This document shows, in pieces, positions 32,625 to 37,789 of a stretch of 43,000 bases of DNA. The notes beneath the pieces were generated by a model. That model saw nothing but the letters and a program-made list of their open reading frames with translations, ran no database searches and was not told where the DNA came from. Made by a program: the position numbers and the translations under genes. Origin of the DNA: a virus; the IMG/VR virus record IMGVR_UViG_3300037092_000102, positions 1 through 43,000 of that record. One strand, given 5' to 3'. Positions within the stretch are counted from its first letter, which is position 1, and every line of letters starts with the position of its first letter.

Positions 32625-33489
32625 CTTCAAAGACTTTGACGCACAATTTCCTGACGACGCGGCTTGTCTGGACTTCATTTTCCGCGCCCGCTTTGCAAAC
32701 CACGTTTGCGAGTGCGGGAAGTCCGGCGGGTTCCACCGGCTGACGAAGCGCCGGAAGTATTGTTGCGCTTGGTGTGGCGCACAAATCGCGCCGACAGCCG
32801 GAACGATTTTTCACAAGTCGGAGACGAGCCTCAAAAGTTGGTTCTTCGCCATTTTCCTTTTCGCCAAAAGCAAAAACGGAGTGGCGGCAAAAGAGTTGGC
32901 GCGGCAACTTGGCGTCACCTACAAGTGCGCCCACCGTATGGGACACAAAATCCGCGAACTCATGGCCGCTGACGGCAACCTGTTCGCGGGCGTCGTTGAA
33001 GCCGACGAAACCTATATCGGCGGTGTCCGCAAGGGGAAGCGCGGGCGCGGAGCGTTGGGGAAAACTGCCGTAGTCGGAATTATCGAGCGGCGCGGCGGCG
33101 TGTGCGCAAAGGTCATGGACAGGGTTACAACCGCCGACGCGATCAAACTTATTCGCCTCAACGTCAAGCCCGGCGCGACTGTCCACACCGACGAATTTCC
33201 GATTTACAACTACGTCGGAAAGCTTGGCTTCGGCCATGAAGTTGTGAACCACGGGCGCAAGGAATACGTTCGCGGGCGCGTCCACACGAACACCATTGAC
33301 GGCTTTTGGTCGCAAGTGAAGCGTTCCCTCGACGGGACACACCACAGTGTCAGCCCGAAATACTTGCAGAGCTACGTCAACGAGTTTGCTTGGCGCTACT
33401 CGCACCGTTTCGACGGCGAACTTTTCGCTTCGCTGGTCGCAAAGACGGGTTCGACGCCAGCCAAAGCAGCCGGAAAAACTTCGATTTAA
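32617..33489 (+). CDS. IS1595-family transposase, 290 aa
   Basis: An N-terminal zinc ribbon (CECGKSGGFHRLTKRR with CCAWCG, C31-C33 and C50-C53) precedes an IS1595-specific helical region (AAKELARQLGVTYKCAHRMG). The DDE-type catalytic core follows: GVVEADETYIGG (D130), TVHTDEFPIYN (D182) and the third position in HTNTIDGFWSQVKR, where this family often has N instead of E. The HTN...W block and NHGRKEYVRG segment are family marks. It cuts at the inverted repeats and moves the element. The start is GTG. Confidence 0.9.
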   Translation: MYNFKDFDAQFPDDAACLDFIFRARFANHVCECGKSGGFHRLTKRRKYCCAWCGAQIAPTAGTIFHKSETSLKSWFFAIFLFAKSKNGVAAKELARQLGVTYKCAHRMGHKIRELMAADGNLFAGVVEADETYIGGVRKGKRGRGALGKTAVVGIIERRGGVCAKVMDRVTTADAIKLIRLNVKPGATVHTDEFPIYNYVGKLGFGHEVVNHGRKEYVRGRVHTNTIDGFWSQVKRSLDGTHHSVSPKYLQSYVNEFAWRYSHRFDGELFASLVAKTGSTPAKAAGKTSI

Positions 33490-33519
33490 CTTTTGCCATG
33501 TCATCACTTTTACCATGTT

Positions 33520-33732
33520 TCAAAAATCCTGTTTACCTGCCGTCAGGGGACACTCGCCAATAATAATTGTCACTCGCTCGTCTTGCAATGCCTTCAAAGT
33601 GGAATGACGGACTTTGATTGCGAGTATGGCGTGTCCGTCAAAATCAACTGGAGCGTCAGGACAAAAGGAGGCGGCTTGCCCCTCGACTCGGATAACGCCA
33701 GTCGCTGAAATTGATTGAACGAACTTGCTCAT
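33520..33732 (-). pseudogene. N-terminal fragment of a phage gene cut by the transposon
   Basis: Reads MSKFVQSISATGVIRVEGQA and then DGHAILAIKVRHSTLKALQD, then RVTIII before entering transposon DNA, which adds about 11 foreign residues before a stop at 33520. The last native residue lies at the transposon edge. It looks like a compact strand-helix protein, probably soluble. It may be joined in ancestry to 31509-31682. Confidence 0.5.
33533..33560 (-). repeat. Right terminal inverted repeat of the IS1595-like element
   Basis: Exact reverse complement of 31683-31710; transposase binding and cleavage end. Confidence 0.9.
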
Positions 33733-33754
33733 TTGAATTGATAGTTTCTTCGGT

Positions 33755-34360
33755 TCAGTCGGTTGCACACAGAAACCCCAAGGATTTCTGATGCTTTGAA
33801 TCCTCGTTTTTCTCGGCAAGATCACGCCGCAGGTTTTTGATGTCGGTTGCGAGTTGGCCGCACCTCGTCACTTCGCGGCCAAGATTTGAGTGGGCGAGCG
33901 CGTAGTTCGCGGATTTTTCTATCAGTTCGCGCTCAAGTTCGCGGGCGTGCCGTGCAGGCACATATCCCGCGCCGCCGATGGCGCGAAGATTTTCTTCGGC
34001 CAGATCGGTTCGTGGTGTTTCAGTCACTTCATTGTGCCGGATTGCCCTGAACACTTCTTCGCGGATGATGGCTTCCCATGCTGGCCTGATTTCATTTTGC
34101 ATCGTGTGGTCATTTATTATGCTCCACACTTCGCCAAGTTGTCCACGTTGGCGGATGTCGCGTGATATGCGCTGAAACGCTTGCATTTCTACCGTGAAGT
34201 CTTGTTCAAGACTTATGGCATTTCGACGGTCTTTATCTTGCCGAAGTTCCTTGCAGAGGTTTGCCAGCGGGATATTCCCGCGTGTCTCCGGGAATTGATA
34301 CGTCAGATATTCCCAAAGCCCTTCCACTGTCGGTCTTGATCTGTAGTCATTTTCACTCAT
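33755..34360 (-). CDS. Coiled-coil protein of unknown function, 201 aa
   Basis: ATG at 34360; no Shine-Dalgarno site. Residues 1-60 are helical and polar (GLWEYLTYQFPETRGNIPLA). Residues 60-120 are also helical (FQRISRDIRQRGQLGEVWSI). From about 140 the chain is strongly coiled-coil (RELERELIEKSANYALAHSN, LATDIKNLRRDLAEKNED). The region EIRPAWEAIIREEVFRAI is conserved-looking. A structural or DNA-associated accessory is possible; no known family. Confidence 0.55.
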   Translation of the reverse strand: MSENDYRSRPTVEGLWEYLTYQFPETRGNIPLANLCKELRQDKDRRNAISLEQDFTVEMQAFQRISRDIRQRGQLGEVWSIINDHTMQNEIRPAWEAIIREEVFRAIRHNEVTETPRTDLAEENLRAIGGAGYVPARHARELERELIEKSANYALAHSNLGREVTRCGQLATDIKNLRRDLAEKNEDSKHQKSLGFLCATD

Positions 34361-34401
34361 GGTTTTATTTTGGTTGATTTCAATTCGCCGTCTAATCCTT
34401 G

Positions 34402-34758
34402 TTACACGGCTTCAAGTTCGAGCGCTTCTTTATCCACGCGGTCTGCGGTGTCGCGCAGGCGTTGAGCGTATTTTCGCTTGAGTTCTGATTGTGTGTGACC
34501 GTGCATTTCCGCCAGCGCAGCTTCAAGCGTCAGCGCGTGGCCTGACTCGCACGAGTCGCGCGTCGGATAGACATACCACCATGCGTGCGGGTCGCCCCAG
34601 CTGGCCTCTTTTATTTCCATCCGCAGTTCGAGGCGCTCATTTCGGCCTTCGTTTGCGTCGCGGAATCGCATCCAGATTTGTTCAGCGATGGCTTGCGCGG
34701 ATTTGAGTGTCGCGGATTCCTCCGCAGTTATTTCGATTTTGTTCAGCTTCGGTTTCAT
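34402..34758 (-). CDS. Hypothetical helical protein, 118 aa
   Basis: Highly charged and helical (SAQAIAEQIWMRFRDANEGR and RLELRMEIKEASWGDPHAWW). It has a strand-rich middle (WYVYPTRDSCESGHALTLEA) and a basic coiled tail (KRKYAQRLRDTADRVDKEAL). It overlaps the preceding zinc gene by four bases (ATGA style), so it belongs to the same transcription unit. No family recognised. Confidence 0.55.
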   Translation of the reverse strand: MKPKLNKIEITAEESATLKSAQAIAEQIWMRFRDANEGRNERLELRMEIKEASWGDPHAWWYVYPTRDSCESGHALTLEAALAEMHGHTQSELKRKYAQRLRDTADRVDKEALELEAV

Positions 34759-35084
34759 ATTCTTGCTTTTCGTTTTACTCGCGGTTCATCGGTGTCATAC
34801 CACAGGTGAGCATGACCGGCCATGCAGTCGTTGTATTCGTCTATGGCCATCTCGTGCTCGATTTGTTCCTGTCGCGTCCGGCTGGCGTGCTTTGCTCGCG
34901 TGCAGATCGGGTCGCAGGTGTTTGTCTTGGGGTTTTGATTGCGGACTTTTGCTCCACATATCACACAAAGCCGTCTAACAAATCGCTGGACACGAATGGC
35001 TAGTGTCCCGGCAGTTTGTTTGCTGGTTTTGCGCTCGGCCTTTTGATTGGCCTCGCTGTCTGGATTTTCTCGATACGACTTCAT
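34755..35084 (-). CDS. Small zinc-finger protein carrying an attC-like insert, 109 aa
   Basis: Start ATG at 35084, just after the non-coding structured region. The centre has CVICGAKVRNQNPKTNTCDP and then CTRAKHASRTRQ, a two-cysteine-pair zinc finger of the ICGxxx...CSxxC type. Just before it, TAGTLAIRVQRFVRRL is encoded over the attC-like site at 34973-35023 and parallels AGTPAVAVQRGVRWL in the gene at 2333. The C-terminus is acidic (DEYNDCMAGHAHLWYD). Confidence 0.6.
   Translation of the reverse strand: MKSYRENPDSEANQKAERKTSKQTAGTLAIRVQRFVRRLCVICGAKVRNQNPKTNTCDPICTRAKHASRTRQEQIEHEMAIDEYNDCMAGHAHLWYDTDEPRVKRKARI
34973..35023. repeat. attC-like imperfect palindrome
   Basis: GTCTAAC (34973-34979) fits RYYYAAC. 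AACAAA (34977-34982) pairs with TTTGTT (35015-35020), and GGACAC (34988-34993) pairs with GTGTCC (35003-35008), with extra-helical bases between. On the minus strand it supplies GTTAGAC, a GTTRRRY core. It lies inside a coding frame. Confidence 0.4.
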
Positions 35085-35299
35085 ATTCTTGTCTTTCGGA
35101 CGAGCCGTTTGCATTTTCAAGTCTCTCGGCACACGCCCCGACCGGGGGAAGCCTCTAGCTGTATCGCCAGCATGACTTACAGTTGTGAAACAGTGGTAAA
35201 AAGAACCGTTCCACTTTTTAAGCCTCCCGGTTTGGCTATCCAGAGGCCATGTTTGTCCAGCCGTGGACATGCTATTAAGTCCAGAGCCAGCGCGGTCAA

Positions 35300-35466
35300 A
35301 CCCTTGTGAAATTACACCGCACACCTTGCGGAGTGCGGCGGGACGGCAGTCGTTTGCACAAACACCCAACGGTACGCCGGGCAAGGTTTTGAGCCTTGAG
35401 GGAAACAACTGCCTAATCTGGCATCTCGTTTGTGCATTTTTACTGCCGACCCTTCCACGGGTCTGA
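35300..35466 (-). ncRNA. Structured non-coding RNA candidate with nested helices and a multiloop
   Basis: No gene fits 35085-35488 (404 bp). Helices nest cleanly: GGCAGT/ACTGCC (35345-35350 with 35442-35447) enclose GCACAAAC/GTTTGTGC (35356-35363 with 35428-35435). That stem holds three hairpins: CGG/CCG (35370-35379), CAAGG/CCTTG (35382-35398) and TGCC/GGCA (35410-35423). Flanking hairpins are CCGCAC/GTGCGG (35317-35338) and GACCC/GGGTC (35448-35463). Strand cannot be set by symmetric pairing; the surrounding operon and a possible promoter favour minus. No known RNA family recognised. Confidence 0.4.
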
Positions 35467-35468
35467 CG

Positions 35469-35502
35469 AGATAAATTTTGCACACTGTTCATGGCTTGTC
35501 AA
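35469..35502 (-). promoter_or_regulatory. Candidate promoter reading into the structured region
   Basis: On the minus strand TTGACA (35497-35502) is followed after 17 bases by AAAATT (35474-35479). The -35 match is perfect and the -10 match is weak. It overlaps the end of the gene at 35489-35674 and points at the structured RNA candidate. Confidence 0.35.
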
Positions 35503-35674
35503 CCCTCTTTTCAAACTTCTCCACCACCCGCGCAAACCCCTCCTTGTCAGCCGGTGACAGCGCATAAAGCTCGTCCAGCATCAGCCGTGACCGCAGATTG
35601 GCGCAGGCCAGTTGACGGCAGGCCGCACGCAGTTCGCGCAGGGCTGCGGCTGTTTTGGGGAAGGGGGGCATCAT
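35489..35674 (-). CDS. Small helical protein, 61 aa
   Basis: Reads MPPFPKTAAALRELRAACRQ and then LRSRLMLDELYALSPADKEG. One helix pair with alternating Arg/Leu and Glu/Lys residues. Its start overlaps the stop of the gene at 35671 (ATGA). It is likely a small regulator or inhibitor. No family recognised. Confidence 0.5.
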   Translation of the reverse strand: MMPPFPKTAAALRELRAACRQLACANLRSRLMLDELYALSPADKEGFARVVEKFEKRVDKP

Positions 35675-36015
35675 ATAATCTTTTTCAGGGTGATGATGGT
35701 TAATTCCGACTCAAGCGTTACCTGCGTCCATGCCGGAGCGCGGAAGCTGTTCAAGAGGGTTGCAAAATCCAACGGGCATTCGATTACGAATCCAGGATAT
35801 TCGGCGTCGGCTTTTAGAAAGTCCAGACCCATGTCCGCAACGCGCTTCAATTCGAGTCCTTTTATCATCGCCTCAAATCTTTCTGTCGGCGTTTCAACCC
35901 AAACGGTTTTGCCAACTTTCAACCGCTTGAATTGAGCCTTTCCGCGAATGGTCGTGAACTCGTCTTTGGCCAGCTTGAAATAATTGTGTCTGAATTTTAT
36001 CGGTTTCTCATTCAT
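35671..36015 (-). CDS. ASCH/PUA-like RNA-binding candidate, 114 aa
   Basis: The N-terminus (KPIKFRHNYFKLAKDEFTTI) is followed by a RGKAQFKRLKVGKTVWVETP block and then a central helix and strand. The K-V-G-K-T-V-W pattern followed by a small beta barrel resembles ASCH or PUA-like RNA-binding domains. The pattern is weak and no active residues can be named. Confidence 0.45.
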   Translation of the reverse strand: MNEKPIKFRHNYFKLAKDEFTTIRGKAQFKRLKVGKTVWVETPTERFEAMIKGLELKRVADMGLDFLKADAEYPGFVIECPLDFATLLNSFRAPAWTQVTLESELTIITLKKII

Positions 36016-36215
36016 ACCTGTTTAAATCGTTTTACAAACCACTCCTTCGCCGCCTCCGTTATGTTCCCGTCTTTCCACTGAATGAGCAACTTGCCGAGGC
36101 CGTTGTCGTCTAAAACCAGAACGGGGCTGGCATCTTCATCGCTGCGCCACTTGCCCGAAAGTTTATGGCTTTGGGCGTCGTGGCGGGAGATGAGCATGGC
36201 AGCGTATTTTGTCAT
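36012..36215 (-). CDS. Small hypothetical protein, 67 aa
   Basis: MTKYAAMLISRHDAQSHKLS, then an aspartate-rich loop (DEDASPVLVLDDNGLGKLLI), then a helix (AAKEWFVKRFKQV). It overlaps both neighbours by four bases, so it is part of one coupled operon. No recognised family. Confidence 0.5.
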   Translation of the reverse strand: MTKYAAMLISRHDAQSHKLSGKWRSDEDASPVLVLDDNGLGKLLIQWKDGNITEAAKEWFVKRFKQV

Positions 36216-36571
36216 AGGTTGACTGCGGTTAGGAATTCTTGGAATGAATAGACGCAAGCCCACTTGTGGCCCAGTGCGAGCAAACAATGCCGAGCTACAT
36301 TCTGTTCCTTTGTCAGCTTTGCGCCCTTGCGTTTTACCTCAATCCAGAATGTTCTCCCATCCGGCGAAGCGCATATAAAATCTGGAACGCCTTTTAGTTG
36401 GGTCGTCCTGCAATCCATCCGACTGTGAACAAAATACCAGCGGCGGCGGATAAGCTCGGCAATGATTTTGTCATGCAGGTCTGATTCCTTACGAAAAGAC
36501 GGCATTTCGTTTTCGCTACACTTCGGCGCAACCCTCGCCTCCATCTCCCTGAACTGTTCGGGCGTAATCAT
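36212..36571 (-). CDS. VRR-NUC family nuclease, 119 aa
   Basis: A compact PD-(D/E)xK nuclease of the VRR-NUC type: ESDLHDKIIAELIRRRW with E29, GVPDFICASPDG with D64, and FWIEVKRKGAKLTKEQ with E78 and K80 as the metal-binding triad. In phages this family resolves branched DNA or trims replication intermediates, in place of RusA. Its place downstream of the helicase and MT-A70 methylase supports this. Start coupled to the preceding small basic peptide. Confidence 0.85.
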   Translation of the reverse strand: MITPEQFREMEARVAPKCSENEMPSFRKESDLHDKIIAELIRRRWYFVHSRMDCRTTQLKGVPDFICASPDGRTFWIEVKRKGAKLTKEQNVARHCLLALGHKWACVYSFQEFLTAVNL

Positions 36572-36648
36572 TAGCGTCGGTTCATTTCCATGCGCTTACG
36601 TGCCTTCGCCGCAACAGCGTTTGCGGAATGTCTTTTTGTCCAACGCAT
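36571..36648 (-). CDS. Small basic peptide, 25 aa
   Basis: MRWTKRHSANAVAAKARKRM then EMNRR. An AGGA site about 8 bases upstream and a TAATG overlap with the VRR-NUC start support translation. Arg/Lys-rich, so possibly nucleic-acid binding or a translational coupling leader. Confidence 0.4.
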   Translation of the reverse strand: MRWTKRHSANAVAAKARKRMEMNRR

Positions 36649-36657
36649 TACGTTTCC

Positions 36658-36924
36658 TTAGTCTTGTTTGGTGCGGCCTAATACATTGTTCGGCTGCTTT
36701 TCTTCTTCCGCTCGACGCCGCAGTAAAACATCGTGGAGATCATCACATCCGCCGCTTGTGTGGTCACCCCATACTCCACACCACGCGCACCATTTCTTTT
36801 CGGGCTGGTCTTGCGCTCCACCGTTGCCGCCAGCAGCCGAACCGCGCGCTGGAGAACAATCGGCACTACGCCTTGGGCCGGAGAGCACATGTTCTACTTC
36901 GGGAATTGTAATGTTGTCGCACAT
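36658..36924 (-). CDS. Zinc-knuckle protein, 88 aa
   Basis: The N-terminus is flexible and Pro/Gly-rich (MCDNITIPEVEHVLSGPRRS). The centre has KKWCAWCGVWGDHTSGGCDD with CxxC...HxxxxxC zinc ligands, followed by an acidic-basic helix (RRRAEEEKQPNN). It overlaps the 3' end of the methylase gene by 31 bases. Function unknown. Confidence 0.5.
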   Translation of the reverse strand: MCDNITIPEVEHVLSGPRRSADCSPARGSAAGGNGGAQDQPEKKWCAWCGVWGDHTSGGCDDLHDVLLRRRAEEEKQPNNVLGRTKQD

Positions 36925-37607
36925 ATTTTTCCTTTCGACCGTGCCGATGTCTCAGCTTGGTCGTTCGGCGGCACTAGCTGCACGTCACTTTCGACCTCGT
37001 TGCCGAAGGCGTGCCAGCCGTTTTCACGTTTGCGGCAGAACAGCTCGATCCTCGGGACGTCGCCGAGCAGTTCCACGATTTTGTCTTTGATCACGATTGG
37101 CTTTTCAGAGTGTCGCGTCAGCGGCTCGAAACAGAGTTGCGAGACGGCGTTTCCGACGCGCTTGGGTTTGCCGCGTGTTGCGAGCAGGCACACTTCCGAG
37201 TTGCCACGAGTCCAGCGCCCAAGCCCAAAGAAGAAGCCCGCATCGGATTTGTTTTTCTTCACCCACAGAAAGCCGATTGATTTGTATTTGAAGCCCCACG
37301 CCTCGATGACTTGCAGAGCTTCCGGCAGTAGCGGCCACGTCGCCCACATGAGAAGCACCGCGTCGTCAGCGGAGATTGACGCCACCGGCAGTGCTTTGAT
37401 GTCCGCGAGGCTCATCGTGTTGTAGTGGCCTTCTGCGTTGCCATTGCACCCGGCGTCTTGGTAGCGCCAAGGCGGGTCGGCGTAGATCACTTGGTAATTC
37501 GACCGTGCCGCCGAACAACCGGATGGAGCAGAACCCGGCGGAGCGTCAGCAGTTAGAGAGTCAGTTTGCATATTGTTAGTCGTGGGTGGCAGCGCCGGGT
37601 CGCTCAT
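36894..37607 (-). CDS. MT-A70 family adenine methyltransferase
   Basis: I chose ATG 37607, which overlaps the zinc gene stop (ATGA), rather than upstream codons. The catalytic DPPW motif lies at residues 44-47 in VIYADPPWRYQDAG. A target-recognition region follows and the methionine-binding end contains EKPIVIKDKIVELLGDVPRI and FCRKRENGWHAFGNE. MT-A70 enzymes make N6-methyladenine in DNA or RNA. In a phage it may protect DNA against restriction or regulate gene timing. Sequence specificity cannot be read. Confidence 0.9.
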   Translation of the reverse strand: MSDPALPPTTNNMQTDSLTADAPPGSAPSGCSAARSNYQVIYADPPWRYQDAGCNGNAEGHYNTMSLADIKALPVASISADDAVLLMWATWPLLPEALQVIEAWGFKYKSIGFLWVKKNKSDAGFFFGLGRWTRGNSEVCLLATRGKPKRVGNAVSQLCFEPLTRHSEKPIVIKDKIVELLGDVPRIELFCRKRENGWHAFGNEVESDVQLVPPNDQAETSARSKGKICATTLQFPK

Positions 37608-37789
37608 CCGGAGCGTTCGGTGTTCACTGGCTCTTGCCATTCGGCTGTGCGTTTGTGACATCGCGGGCATTGCGCGGGCGATTCGGCTTCATCACCAAGG
37701 ATTACGATGCGCTGGCAATGTTGACAAAACCAAAAGCCTGCGCTTGCCAACGCGGTCAGCGAATATTCTGTTTTCTCTTTAGTCAACAT
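37604..37789 (-). CDS. Small zinc-ribbon protein, 61 aa
   Basis: MLTKEKTEYSLTALASAGFW then FCQHCQRIVILGDEAE and AQCPRCHKRTAEW. Two CxxC pairs form a zinc ribbon. The start overlaps the end of the helicase gene and the stop overlaps the methylase start, so it is tightly coupled. Could be a small subunit of replication or modification complexes. Confidence 0.6.
   Translation of the reverse strand: MLTKEKTEYSLTALASAGFWFCQHCQRIVILGDEAESPAQCPRCHKRTAEWQEPVNTERSG

Larger units (their letters stand above)
31683..33560 (+). mobile_element. IS1595-like transposon with passenger genes, 1878 bp
   Basis: Bounded by 28-bp perfect inverted repeats starting TTGGCGAGTGTCCC. It carries a DDE transposase with an N-terminal zinc ribbon (32617-33489), an XRE-like HTH protein (32445-32624) and a 165-residue unknown (31855-32352), all on the plus strand. 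Typical IS1595 elements are about 0.9-1.1 kb with one gene, so this is a larger passenger-carrying form. No target-site duplication is visible (GCCGACTT on the left, AATAATAA on the right for an 8-bp test). Subterminal AACATGGT motifs occur on both sides. Confidence 0.85.

Noticed and set aside
31729-33516. 595-residue open frame on the minus strand across the transposon
   Set aside because: Antisense to three plus-strand genes with clear domains (passenger, HTH, transposase); its translation has no recognisable domain.
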